From positions 1 to 64,000 of the forward strand of contig JBEPZO010000002.1 in the NCBI GenBank assembly GCA_041640815.1: DNA of 64,000 nucleotides. Reading direction: 5' to 3'. The notes under the pieces are model-generated. The model saw only the letters and a list, made by a program, of their open reading frames with translations. It did no database searches and had not been told where the DNA came from. Below, in pieces: positions 50,369-59,231 of the stretch (positions are counted from its first letter, which is position 1; every line of letters begins with the position of its first letter). The position numbers were made by a program, and so were the translations under genes. This DNA comes from JANWZL01 sp041640815 (GTDB lineage: Bacteria > Pseudomonadota > Gammaproteobacteria > Burkholderiales > Thiobacillaceae).

Positions 50369-51265
50369 CTACTTGCTCGCAAATTCCTCGAGCTTCCTGG
50401 CGCGGATGACGTTGCCATCCAGGCCCGCCTCCTTGGCCGTACCGCCATAGGCGAGCACCATCAGCTGCGAGTAATACAGCACCGGCATGTTGAACTTGGT
50501 GCCGTACTTCTTGTTGATCTGGCCCTGATAGAGCTCGGTGTTGGCCTGGCACAGGGGACAGGGGGTGACCAGCATCTCGGCACCGTTGTCGTAGGCGCTC
50601 TCGATGATGTCCTTGATCTGGGCCTGGGCCTTCTCGGGCTCGGAGAAGGCGAGCGCGCCGCCGCAGCAGGTGACCTTCTGGTCATAGGGCACCGCCTCAC
50701 CGCCCATGGTCTCGATCAATTTATCCAGGTAGACCGGGTTTTCGAAGCTCTCACCGTGGATGCCGAAGGGGCGGTTGGTCTGGCAGCCGACGTAGCCGGC
50801 GAATTTCATGCCCTCGAGGGGCTTTTTCACCGGTTTTTTCAGCTCTTCATAGCCAAAGTCCTCGATCAGCACCTCCACCATGTGCCTGACCTGGGGGATG
50901 ACCTTGATCTGCAGCCCCGCCTCCTTGAGCGCCTCCTGCGTGTCGGCCAACAAGGCGGAGTTGTGCTCGAGCCGCTCCTTGGTCTCCCGCGCCCCGAGCC
51001 AGCAGGCGGCACAGGTGGCGACGATGTCCTGGCCCGGCAGATGCGTCTCGGCAAGGGCGAAGTTGCGCGCGTTCATCACGTGCCGCGGCAGTTCGCCAGA
51101 CTCGGCATAGCTGATGGAGGCGCCGCAGCAGTTCCAGTCGGGGATCTCGGTGAGCTTGATGTCCAGCGTCTTGCACATCGCCTCCACCGAGGTCAGGTAG
51201 TTGGAGGCGGATGCGCCTTTCTGCGAAGAGCAGCCGGGGTAGAAAGCGTATTCCTTGCGTGCCAT
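50369..51265 (-). CDS. hdrB: Heterodisulfide reductase subunit B-like protein
   Basis: The 298-residue protein has two CCG domains: PGCSSQKG with WNCCGASISY and TCAACWLG, then VGCQTNRP with VTCCGGALAF and TPCPLCQ. These bind the noncubane [4Fe-4S] centres of HdrB. It is the last gene of qmoA-qmoB-hdrC-hdrB. In this setting it and HdrC would replace the membrane subunit QmoC that normally passes electrons to quinone. The final electron partner is inferred, not shown. Confidence 0.92.
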   Translation of the reverse strand: MARKEYAFYPGCSSQKGASASNYLTSVEAMCKTLDIKLTEIPDWNCCGASISYAESGELPRHVMNARNFALAETHLPGQDIVATCAACWLGARETKERLEHNSALLADTQEALKEAGLQIKVIPQVRHMVEVLIEDFGYEELKKPVKKPLEGMKFAGYVGCQTNRPFGIHGESFENPVYLDKLIETMGGEAVPYDQKVTCCGGALAFSEPEKAQAQIKDIIESAYDNGAEMLVTPCPLCQANTELYQGQINKKYGTKFNMPVLYYSQLMVLAYGGTAKEAGLDGNVIRARKLEEFASK

Positions 51266-51277
51266 GTCGAATCCTCC

Positions 51278-51919
51278 TTACGCGGCTGCCGCCTTGGCCG
51301 CCTTGCGCTTGGCCTCCAGCTCCCTGGCCTTGGCCAGCATCTTCTGGATGCCGTTGACGTCCTTGCACTTGTGGCCGCCGCCCAAGGCCTCGAAGAGGTT
51401 GAGCCGCTTGGCCTTCAGCAGGCCGAGCGCCACGTCCTTCATCTCCAGCCCCTTCTTGATGCCGGCCAGGAAGCCGTCCTTGAAATACAGCGCCTGGGTG
51501 AACTTGAGCTCGTTGACGCGTCCGGTCTTGGTGCAGTTGTTCCAGAACGTCTTCGACAGATGCAGCGTGGGCTGCATCTTGGGGGCGAGGCCCAAGCGAT
51601 AGGCGTATTCGGCGATGCCGTGCATGATGTGGGTGATGGGCAGCTTCCTGGGGCAGCGCACATAGCAGTTGTAGCAGGAGGTGCACATCCACATCGAGTT
51701 GGAGGTGAGCACCTCCTCCCGCTTGCCCGCCCGGATCATCATGAAGATCTCCTGTGGCGGGTGGTCCCAGCCGGAGTGGAAATGGGTCGGGCAAGAGCCA
51801 GAGCACACGCCGCACTGCATGCACATCTTGACCCATTCGCCCATCTCGGCCTGTTCCTCGATCTCCTTGAGGAAGTTGTTCTTGTAGCGGGCGGCCATCT
51901 GTTGGTTGAGATTGCTCAT
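51278..51919 (-). CDS. hdrC: Heterodisulfide reductase subunit C-like ferredoxin protein
   Basis: The 213-residue protein has two [4Fe-4S] motifs, CMQCGVCSGSCP and CTSCYNCYVRCP, both complete, and a basic C-terminal region rich in Lys/Ala. It has no membrane helix, unlike QmoC, where an HdrC-like domain is fused to a cytochrome b-type helix bundle. It lies 14 bp after qmoB and 12 bp before hdrB. Confidence 0.92.
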   Translation of the reverse strand: MSNLNQQMAARYKNNFLKEIEEQAEMGEWVKMCMQCGVCSGSCPTHFHSGWDHPPQEIFMMIRAGKREEVLTSNSMWMCTSCYNCYVRCPRKLPITHIMHGIAEYAYRLGLAPKMQPTLHLSKTFWNNCTKTGRVNELKFTQALYFKDGFLAGIKKGLEMKDVALGLLKAKRLNLFEALGGGHKCKDVNGIQKMLAKARELEAKRKAAKAAAA

Positions 51920-51933
51920 TTGCGCCTCCTGCC

Positions 51934-54186
51934 TCAGAAGCCCTTGAAGGGGGATAGGCCGATCTCCTGGATCTTCGCCGCATAGGCGTTGATCTTCTCC
52001 GGCAGGGTGTCGATGTCGGTGATAGCCACCTCCACATCGAGCACCCGCTCCTGCTCGAGATTCATCCCCTTCAGGGTGTCATAGACCTTGGACATGCGGT
52101 AGCGGCCCAGCTCCGAGCCCTTGACGAAGTGACACTGGTAGTCCTCGCCGTGCTTGCAGCCCATGAGCATGACACCGTCGTAGCCGGAGTTGAGGGCATC
52201 GGTGATCCAGATGGTGTTGACCGAGCCCAAGCAGCGCACGGGTATGGCGCGCACGAAGGCGGAGTATTCCTTCCGGTTCATGGCCGCCATGTCCAGGGCC
52301 GGGTAGGCATCGTTTTCGCAGGCGAGGATCAAGATGCGTGGCTTGCCGGAGAACTCGTCCGGGATGTTGACCGCCTTGATCTGGGCGCCGACCGTGTTGA
52401 TCGAATAGTTCTCGAACGAGATCACCCGCACCGGGCAGGCGCCCATGCAGGTGCCGCAACGACGGCAGCGGCTTTCGTTGAACAGCGGAAAGCGTTTCTC
52501 GTCCTCGTCGATGGCGCCAAACGGGCACTCGACCGTGCAGCGCTTGCATTGCGTGCACCCCTCCAGGCGCGCCGTGGGGAAGGAGAGGTCGCCGGAGCGC
52601 GGGTGTGCGGCGCGCCCCAGGCCTGCGTTCTCCATCGCTTGGATCGCCTTCATCGCCGCGCCAGTGGCATCTTCGATGGCCTGGGCGATATCCATCGGCC
52701 GGCGCACCGGGCCGGCGGCATAGATGCCGGTGCGGCGGGTCTCATAGGGGAAGCAGATGAAATGGCTGTCGGTAAAGCCCCACTTGAACTGCGGGATGTC
52801 CGGCCCCTGGCGATAGGCGAGGTTCAGGATGGACACCGGTTTCTCCTCCACCACCGCCGCCGTCTGCCCCCCCTCTTCGGCCTTGGCCTCGCCCTCGGCC
52901 GCAGCCACGGCGTCGATGTTCACGCCGGAATTGGGCACCACACCGGTGGCCAGCACCACCAGGTCAGCCTCGATCTGGGCGTTGCGGTCGTCGAGGATGA
53001 GGTCGTGGAACTTGACCGTGCAGCCCTCGCCAGTGGGCACCACTTCGGACACCACGCCCTTGGCGAAGATCACCCCCTTGTTCTGGGCCGAGCGGTAGAA
53101 GTCTTCGCCATTGCCAGGGGTCCTCAAGTCGGTGTACAGCACCACCGCATCCACGTCCGGGTTGGCGTCCTTGAAATACATCGCCTGCTTGATGCTGGTG
53201 TTACAGCAATAACCGGAGCAGTAGGGCAGGTGCTCGCCGCTGGCATCGCGCTGGCCGGCGCATTGCACGAAGACGACCGACTTGACTTCCTTGCCATCGG
53301 CGCGCTTGATCGGCCCGCCTTGGGCTGCGCGGGCGAGCGCCTCCAGCCCGGCCTGGTCGACGACATGCGGGGTCTTGCCGTAACCCAGGTGCGGCAGCTT
53401 GTTGGCGTCATATAGATTGAAGCCGGTGGCCTGGACGATGGCGCCGATGTCCTCGGTCACCGTCGGCCCGCTCTCCATGGCGATGTCGACCTTGAAGCGG
53501 CCGGGTGCACCGGCGGTCTTGGCGATGGTCGAATTGAGATAGACCTTGATGTTGGGATCGGCCTCGATGCTCGCCACCAGATCGGCCACGCCGTTGTCTT
53601 CGGGCGACTTGAACGGCTCGCGCGTCGGCACCCGCTTGTAGAGCTTGGCCGCCCAGCCGCCCAGCGCGCCGGTCTTCTCCACCAGCACGACCTTGTAGCC
53701 GGCCTTGGAGGCCTCCAGGGCGGCGGTCATGCCCGTAATACCCCCGCCCACGACGAGCAGGGTCTTGCTCGTACCGGTGTTCGGATTACCAGAGGGCTGC
53801 GTCATGGCCTTGACCTCGGCGCAAGCCATGCGCACGTAGTCCTCGGCCATCTCCTGCGTCGTCTCGCGCGCCTCTTCGGTATCGGGCCGTACCCAGATCA
53901 CCCCCTCGCGCAGGTTGCCGCGGGAGATGGCGGTGGTCGGGAAGTTGAAGGCCTCGGTCTTGGCGCGGCGCGAGCAGGCGCAGATGGCGGCATGGGTGAC
54001 GCCGGCGTCGATGTCGGCCTTGATCATCGCCACGCCCTCGGCGGAGCACAGGAAAGGATGGGTCCTGACGACCTGCATCTTGCCTTCCTTCTTGGCGACG
54101 GCCTCCAGGGCGGCGATGTCCAACCGCTCGCCCAGACCACAGCCGGAACAGATATATGCAGCGTGTTTTTTCTCAGACATGCTCAA
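51934..54186 (-). CDS. qmoB: QmoB-type FAD/Fe-S electron transfer protein (HdrA plus MvhD-like)
   Basis: The 750-residue protein has an N-terminal CSGCGLGERLD segment, an FAD-binding Rossmann fold (LLVVGGGITGMTAALEASKA), the HdrA-like CSGYCCNTSIKQA block, two ferredoxin motifs (CTQCKRCTVECP and CRRCGTCMGACP) and a C-terminal MvhD-like domain with MLMGCKHGEDYQCH. This order and length match QmoB of sulfate reducers and sulfur oxidisers. Qmo exchanges electrons between APS reductase (AprAB) and the menaquinone or quinone pool. It overlaps qmoA by 4 bp. Confidence 0.92.
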   Translation of the reverse strand: MSMSEKKHAAYICSGCGLGERLDIAALEAVAKKEGKMQVVRTHPFLCSAEGVAMIKADIDAGVTHAAICACSRRAKTEAFNFPTTAISRGNLREGVIWVRPDTEEARETTQEMAEDYVRMACAEVKAMTQPSGNPNTGTSKTLLVVGGGITGMTAALEASKAGYKVVLVEKTGALGGWAAKLYKRVPTREPFKSPEDNGVADLVASIEADPNIKVYLNSTIAKTAGAPGRFKVDIAMESGPTVTEDIGAIVQATGFNLYDANKLPHLGYGKTPHVVDQAGLEALARAAQGGPIKRADGKEVKSVVFVQCAGQRDASGEHLPYCSGYCCNTSIKQAMYFKDANPDVDAVVLYTDLRTPGNGEDFYRSAQNKGVIFAKGVVSEVVPTGEGCTVKFHDLILDDRNAQIEADLVVLATGVVPNSGVNIDAVAAAEGEAKAEEGGQTAAVVEEKPVSILNLAYRQGPDIPQFKWGFTDSHFICFPYETRRTGIYAAGPVRRPMDIAQAIEDATGAAMKAIQAMENAGLGRAAHPRSGDLSFPTARLEGCTQCKRCTVECPFGAIDEDEKRFPLFNESRCRRCGTCMGACPVRVISFENYSINTVGAQIKAVNIPDEFSGKPRILILACENDAYPALDMAAMNRKEYSAFVRAIPVRCLGSVNTIWITDALNSGYDGVMLMGCKHGEDYQCHFVKGSELGRYRMSKVYDTLKGMNLEQERVLDVEVAITDIDTLPEKINAYAAKIQEIGLSPFKGF

Positions 54187-55466
54187 GCCTCCGCACGGGC
54201 AACCTTGTTGACGACCTGGACGGCGCGCAGCGCGGCAGCGGTAGCGCTCTGCACGGCGCGATTCACATCCAGCGCGTTGGTGGCGCAGCCGGCGCCGAAG
54301 ATGCCACCGTTGGCCGGATCGGCCATGATGAAGCCGGAGGAGTCGGCCATCACCTCCGCCGGGATGTCCACCCCCTTGACCGAGGGTTCCATCCCGATCG
54401 CCAGCACCACCAGGTCATGGGTATTGGCATAGCGTTTGTAGCCCTCGGTGTTCACGCCCCAGCACACGGGGTTGCCGTCCTTGTCCTGGGAGATGCGGGC
54501 CACTTTCGATTTGATGAAGGTGACGTTGGGATTGGCCTTGACCTTCTGATAGAAGTCCTCGAAGCGGTCGATGGCGCGGATGTCGATGTAATAGATGGTG
54601 CTCTTGCCCTCGTCGCCGTAGCGCTCCTGCACGTAGTGAGTCTGCTTGAGCGAGGCCATGCAGCAGAAACGCGAGCAGTGGCGCAGGTGGTTTTCGTCGC
54701 GCGAGCCGGCGCACTGGATGAAGGCGATGTTCTTCGCCTCTTTGCCGTCACTGGGACGCAGGATGCGCCCACCCGTGGGGCCATGTGGGTCAGCCAGGCG
54801 CTCGAACTCGACGTTGGTGATGACGTTGGGGAATTCGCCATACCGGTAGGGGGTGATCTTCTCGGCATCATAGGGCTTCCAGCCGGTGGCCCAGACGATG
54901 GCGCCGGCCTTGAGGCTGACCACCTCCTCCTTCTGCTCGAGGTCGATCGCCCCGTATTTGCACGCCGCCTTGGCGGCATCCGCCTCAGGCGTGCCGATGA
55001 TGACGGGATCGATGACGTAACGCTGGGGATAGGCCATGCTGTGCGGCAGGTAGGCGGCCTTGATCTTGCCCAGGTTGTAGTTGAAGGCGTCGGGGATCTC
55101 GGTCGCCACCGCCTTGGCGCACTCGCCGCATGCGGTGCAGTTTTCGTTGACGTAGCGCGGCTTGAGCTTGACGGTGACCGTATAGTCGCCCTTGCTGCCG
55201 CTGATGCCCGTCACCTCGGCCATGGTCAGGACCTGGACGTTGGGGTTGGCCTTCAGACGGCGCAGGTTGATCTCCAGCCCACAGGTGGGGTGGCACATCT
55301 TGGGGAAATAGCGGTAGAGCTGGGCGGTGCGGCCGCCGAGCCAGGGGTTCTTCTCCACCAGCACGACGCGCTTGCCGGTCTCGGCCGCTTCCAGCGCCGC
55401 AGTCATGCCGGCGATACCCCCACCCACCACCAGGATGGTCTGGTTGGTCGCCACAACTGACGTCAT
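54183..55466 (-). CDS. qmoA: QmoA-type HdrA-like flavoprotein
   Basis: The 427-residue flavoprotein begins with an FAD Rossmann motif (ILVVGGGIAGMTAALEAAE), then FPKMCHPTCGLEINLRRLK, NENCTACGECAK and the HdrA-type CSRFCCMASLKQTHY, but lacks the extra ferredoxin and MvhD domains of QmoB. This is the QmoA plan. GGAGG lies 6 bases before the ATG. It is first in qmoA-qmoB-hdrC-hdrB; aprBA, often found just upstream, is not here, so the next gene upstream is an unrelated phosphoesterase. Confidence 0.93.
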   Translation of the reverse strand: MTSVVATNQTILVVGGGIAGMTAALEAAETGKRVVLVEKNPWLGGRTAQLYRYFPKMCHPTCGLEINLRRLKANPNVQVLTMAEVTGISGSKGDYTVTVKLKPRYVNENCTACGECAKAVATEIPDAFNYNLGKIKAAYLPHSMAYPQRYVIDPVIIGTPEADAAKAACKYGAIDLEQKEEVVSLKAGAIVWATGWKPYDAEKITPYRYGEFPNVITNVEFERLADPHGPTGGRILRPSDGKEAKNIAFIQCAGSRDENHLRHCSRFCCMASLKQTHYVQERYGDEGKSTIYYIDIRAIDRFEDFYQKVKANPNVTFIKSKVARISQDKDGNPVCWGVNTEGYKRYANTHDLVVLAIGMEPSVKGVDIPAEVMADSSGFIMADPANGGIFGAGCATNALDVNRAVQSATAAALRAVQVVNKVARAEA

Positions 55467-55525
55467 GTGTCGCCTCCGAAGGTTGATACAGGAAGAAAGG
55501 GTTTGCGATCCGATGCGCAGAAACT

Positions 55526-55580
55526 ATCGAATGTTACCTTGCAAAGACTGCGCGGGCGACCGCGGGATCAATCGAATGTT
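55526..55580. repeat. Direct repeat upstream of qmoA
   Basis: ATCGAATGTT occurs at 55526-55535 and 55571-55580, starts 45 bases apart, 60-115 bases before the qmoA ATG. It could be a regulator-binding pair. No clear sigma-70 promoter was recognised in the same region. Confidence 0.45.
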
Positions 55581-55683
55581 TCTATATGCGAATAGATAAC
55601 GTAAATCTGATGAGGATCTAGAAACGTCGGCACGCCCCTGCCCAAGAGGTAGAAGGGAACGCCGCCTGACCAATCCTGCGCGA

Positions 55684-56241
55684 TTAGACATGGACGCTCA
55701 CCGGCTGCATATTGCACGCCTCGCCCGGCGCCGTCGGGACCTCGAACACCTCGAAACGCAAAGCCGCAAGATCCGCCAGGACATAGGTCGGTCGTGCGCC
55801 GACGCCCCCAACCGTGCCCGGGTTGACCAAAAAGGTCGTCCCCCCTTTGACGTTGTCGATCTTGCGCACGCTATCACGGTGGTCATGGCCGCAGCAAACC
55901 ACGTCGTAATCGCCGGTCAGCGCCATGGCGGCGGCATAGTGAGGGTAGTGCACCATGAACAGGGTACGCCCGCCTAGGTGCACCACCCCATCCTGGCCGT
56001 GATAGCGAATGACGCTATCGGGCTCGTGCGCGAGTTTGTTCATGGCATAGAGGTCGCCGGTGTTGTTGCCGTGGATCACGTGCACCGGCAGGCCGAATTT
56101 CTTCAGCACCCGCAGGGTGGTCGGCGCCACCACGTCGCCACAGTGCAACACCGCCTGCGCCCCACGCCGTTGCGCATCGGCAACGGCATGTTCGAGCAGC
56201 CGGCGGTTATCGTGCGAATCGGAGAGGATGCAAACCTTCAT
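55684..56241 (-). CDS. YfcE/MJ0936-type metallophosphoesterase
   Basis: The ATG at 56241 gives 185 residues with the calcineurin-like motifs in order: LSDSHDNRRLL, LHCGDVVAPT, HGNNTGDLY, MVHYPHY, CCGHDHRD and NPGTVGG. These enzymes bind two metal ions and hydrolyse phosphodiesters; the substrate is unknown. The start is chosen for the family-like MKVCILSDSH. It is about 215 bp from qmoA and 56 bp from ppa. Confidence 0.88.
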   Translation of the reverse strand: MKVCILSDSHDNRRLLEHAVADAQRRGAQAVLHCGDVVAPTTLRVLKKFGLPVHVIHGNNTGDLYAMNKLAHEPDSVIRYHGQDGVVHLGGRTLFMVHYPHYAAAMALTGDYDVVCCGHDHRDSVRKIDNVKGGTTFLVNPGTVGGVGARPTYVLADLAALRFEVFEVPTAPGEACNMQPVSVHV

Positions 56242-56297
56242 CGGCGACGACAGCAGCCAAGCCAACTCCGCGCCTAGTATCTCAGGCGTATTGCCTG

Positions 56298-56846
56298 TCA
56301 GAACCTCGGCTTTTCCGGTGCGGCGTTGTACATCGCGATGCTGTCCAGGATCTCGCGCTTGGCCGCGTCAGCCCCTTCCCAGCCTTTGACCCGCACCCAC
56401 TTGCCTTCCTCGAGGTCCTTGTAGTGCTCGAAAAAGTGGGCGATGCGCTCGAGCAATTCGGCCGGCATATCCTCGGGTCCTTGCGCCTTCGACCAGCAGC
56501 GGGTGAGCTTGTCGATCGGCACGGCCAGCACCTTGGCGTCGTCGCCCGACTCATCGGTCATGCGCAGCAAGGCCACCGGCCTACAACGGATGACTGAACC
56601 GGAGATCAGCGGGATGGGGGTGACCACCATCACGTCGCACGGGTCGCCGTCTTTCGACAGGGTGTGCGGAATGTAGCCATAGTTGCACGGGTAGTGCATC
56701 GCCGTGCTCATGAAGCGATCGACGAACAGCGCGCCGGTCTCATGGTCGACCTCGTACTTGACGGGGTCGGAATGGGCGGGAATTTCGATGATGACGTTGA
56801 TGTCGTTGGGCACGTCGCGCCCTGAGCTCACTCGGTCCAAATTCAT
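56298..56846 (-). CDS. ppa: Inorganic pyrophosphatase
   Basis: The 182-residue type I pyrophosphatase shows the family signatures IEIPAHSDPVKYEVD, YPCNYGYIPHTL and the metal-binding DGDPCDVMVVTP with its clustered aspartates, then KGWEGADAAKREI. It drives biosynthetic reactions by removing PPi; in sulfur oxidisers it also matters where ATP sulfurylase uses PPi. Confidence 0.96.
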   Translation of the reverse strand: MNLDRVSSGRDVPNDINVIIEIPAHSDPVKYEVDHETGALFVDRFMSTAMHYPCNYGYIPHTLSKDGDPCDVMVVTPIPLISGSVIRCRPVALLRMTDESGDDAKVLAVPIDKLTRCWSKAQGPEDMPAELLERIAHFFEHYKDLEEGKWVRVKGWEGADAAKREILDSIAMYNAAPEKPRF

Positions 56847-56942
56847 GGCTGATCCTTTTCAGACTAGTCAAGCTAATTCTTCAGCGGCCGCAAGCTATGG
56901 CAAGATAGCGGCCTCATCGAATTACGTCCCGTATCCCCCGCA

Positions 56943-57230
56943 ATGCGCGAGTGCGAGGATTACATCATCTGCGGCGTGACCAACGCTGGCCGTAAATTCA
57001 GACCTAGCGACTGGGCTGAGCGTCTATGCAGCCTGTTTGCTACAACAGGCCCAGACAATCGCACGCGCTACTCGCCTCATGTCTATCCAATTAGCCGTGA
57101 CGGGCTGGCCTGTGTGGTCGTCAACAAGGCCATGCAGGCGAGCGACCCGATGGCTTTCAAATTCTTGCTGGATTTCGCCCGCGACAACGACCTCAAGGTA
57201 GTCGAAGGCAGTAATCCCTCCCGCAGCTGA
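56943..57230 (+). CDS. DUF3579 family protein
   Basis: This 95-residue protein begins CEDYIICGVTNAGRKFRPSD, then WAERLCSLFAT, YSPHVYPISRDGLACVVVNK and AFKFLLDFARDNDLKVVEG, matching DUF3579, a small family of mainly betaproteobacteria often encoded near rpsT and murJ. Function unknown. It converges with rpsT (43-bp gap). Confidence 0.85.
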   Translation: MRECEDYIICGVTNAGRKFRPSDWAERLCSLFATTGPDNRTRYSPHVYPISRDGLACVVVNKAMQASDPMAFKFLLDFARDNDLKVVEGSNPSRS

Positions 57231-57273
57231 TGCGCAGACCGTCCGCGCGCGCAGACGACAGCGCCCGTTAGCA

Positions 57274-57537
57274 TCAAGCCATCGCCTTGATCGCTGCGGA
57301 CAGCCGGCTCTTGTGTCGGGCGGCCTTGTTCTTGTGCACGATGCCTTTGTCGGCGATGCGGTCGATGATGCGCATGCTCGCCTGGAATACGGCTTGGGCT
57401 TGCGCCTTGTCGCCAGCCTCGATGGCCTTGCGGACCTTTTTCACCGCGGTGCGGTACTGAGAGCGCAGCGCCATGTTGTGCAGTCGCCGCGCGGCGTTTT
57501 GCCGGGCGCGCTTTCTCGCCTGGGCGGTATTGGCCAT
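57274..57537 (-). CDS. rpsT: 30S ribosomal protein S20
   Basis: The 87-residue basic helical protein begins MANTAQARKRARQNAARRLH and ends RHKSRLSAAIKAMA, as S20. The much longer open frame upstream on this strand is antisense to murJ and is not real coding. It is divergent from murJ, the usual proteobacterial rpsT/murJ arrangement. Confidence 0.96.
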   Translation of the reverse strand: MANTAQARKRARQNAARRLHNMALRSQYRTAVKKVRKAIEAGDKAQAQAVFQASMRIIDRIADKGIVHKNKAARHKSRLSAAIKAMA

Positions 57538-57642
57538 ACTCCAACTCCTCGGGACTATGCAGAGAAAACCATTATCATAAGCCACCGTGCAAGCGTCTGA
57601 CAAGAAAGCATCTTTGCCCCCGCCCAGCCCCTGCCCCGCCGC

Positions 57643-59178
57643 ATGAGCCTCCTTAAAGCCCTCGTCTCGGTCAGCAGCATGACCCTGCTGTCGCGCATCC
57701 TCGGGTTTGCGCGCGACGCCATCATCGCCAGGGCTTTTGGCGCTGGCGCCATGACCGACGCCTTCTTCGTCGCCTTCAAGCTCCCCAATCTGCTGCGCCG
57801 GCTGTTTGCCGAGGGCGCCTTCTCCCAGGCCTTCGTGCCGGTGCTGGCGGAATACAAAAACCGACGCGGCGATGCGGCCACCCGTGAGCTCGTCGACCGC
57901 GTCGCCAGCGCCTTGTTCGTCGCCTTGCTGATCGTCGCCTTGCTGGGGGTGATCGGCGCCCCGCTCATCGTGCTCGTTTCCGCCCCGGGATTCGTGGCCA
58001 CGGCGGAAAAATTCAAGCTCACGGTCGAGCTCACCCGCGTGGTCTTCCCCTACATCCTGTTCATCTCGCTTACCGCCCTGGCGGCAGGGGTGCTCAATAC
58101 TTACGGCCGTTTCATGCTGCCCGCCTTCACGCCGGTGTTGCTCAACGTCGCCCTGATCCTGGCGGCGACCGTGGCGGCACCGTACTTCGACCCGCCGGTG
58201 CTTGCTCTGGGCTGGGGCGCCTTCCTCGGCGGTGTGTTGCAGCTCAGCCTGCAGTTCGCCGCCCTCAGCCGCCTGGGCCTCCTGCCGCGCTGGGACTTTC
58301 GCCCCAAGGACGAGGGCGTGCGGCGCATCCTCAAGCTGATGGCGCCTGCGGCCTTGGGGGTGTCCGTCGCCCAGCTGTCGCTGCTGATCAACACCCTGTT
58401 TGCCTCCTTCCTGCCCACCGGCAGCGTCTCCTGGCTTTATTACGCCGACCGGCTGATGGAATTCCCCACCGGGATGCTGGGCGTGGCCTTGGGCACCATC
58501 CTGCTGCCCAGCTTGGCCAAGCACTATGCCGATGCCGACCCGAGCGAATACGCGCGGCTACTCGACTGGGGCCTGCGCATGACCCTTTTGCTCGCCGCCC
58601 CGGCCGCTGTCGGCCTGGGCGTGCTGGCCGTGCCGCTGATCACCACCTTGTTCCATTACGGCGAATTCACCGCACACGACGTCGAAATGACGCGGCAGGC
58701 CCTCATCGCCTACAGCGTTGGGCTCATCGGTCTGATCCTGGTCAAGGTGCTCGCGCCGGGGTTCTATGCCCGTCAGGACATCCGCACGCCGGTCAAGATC
58801 GCCGTCCTTACCCTGCTTGCCACCCAGGCGATGAACCTGCTCTTCATCTGGCCTCTGCAACATGCAGGCTTGGCGCTCGCCATCGGGCTCGGGGCCTGCC
58901 TCAACGCCGCCATCCTGTTCTACAAGTTGCGCCTCACGGGCATCTATCGCCCCCAGGCCGGCTGGTGGACATTCCTCGCCAGGCTCGTCATAGCCCTGCT
59001 GGCCATGGGCCTTGCCCTGTGGCTGGCCATGGGAGAGGCGACACGCTGGCTCGACTATCGCGCCGGCGAACGCGTGCTGCGGCTGGCAGCGCTCGTCTTG
59101 GGCGGCGGCGGGCTGTATTTCTCGGTGCTGTGGCTGCTGGGCCTGCGGCTGCGCGACTTCAAGCGCGCCACTACATAG
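57643..59178 (+). CDS. murJ: Lipid II flippase MurJ
   Basis: MurJ moves lipid II across the inner membrane. The 511-residue protein has the MOP-family pattern of about 14 membrane helices, starting LLKALVSVSSMTLLSRILGF with the conserved GFARDAIIARAFG loop and the AFKLPNLLRRLFAEGAFSQA segment. It is followed after 54 bp by ribF, the usual murJ-ribF-ileS-lspA order. Confidence 0.95.
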   Translation: MSLLKALVSVSSMTLLSRILGFARDAIIARAFGAGAMTDAFFVAFKLPNLLRRLFAEGAFSQAFVPVLAEYKNRRGDAATRELVDRVASALFVALLIVALLGVIGAPLIVLVSAPGFVATAEKFKLTVELTRVVFPYILFISLTALAAGVLNTYGRFMLPAFTPVLLNVALILAATVAAPYFDPPVLALGWGAFLGGVLQLSLQFAALSRLGLLPRWDFRPKDEGVRRILKLMAPAALGVSVAQLSLLINTLFASFLPTGSVSWLYYADRLMEFPTGMLGVALGTILLPSLAKHYADADPSEYARLLDWGLRMTLLLAAPAAVGLGVLAVPLITTLFHYGEFTAHDVEMTRQALIAYSVGLIGLILVKVLAPGFYARQDIRTPVKIAVLTLLATQAMNLLFIWPLQHAGLALAIGLGACLNAAILFYKLRLTGIYRPQAGWWTFLARLVIALLAMGLALWLAMGEATRWLDYRAGERVLRLAALVLGGGGLYFSVLWLLGLRLRDFKRATT

Positions 59179-59231
59179 ACGCCCTGCTGAGGCAGGTCTA
59201 GACTATATAGTTTTTCGGACCGACAACCGTC

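Noticed and set aside
54156..55460. 434-codon frame antisense to qmoA
   Set aside because: qmoA has clear FAD and cysteine motifs on the minus strand; the opposite frame is repetitive Val/Gly/Asp sequence.
57538..58524. Minus-strand extension upstream of rpsT
   Set aside because: It is antisense to murJ, and S20 has its normal N-terminus at 57537.
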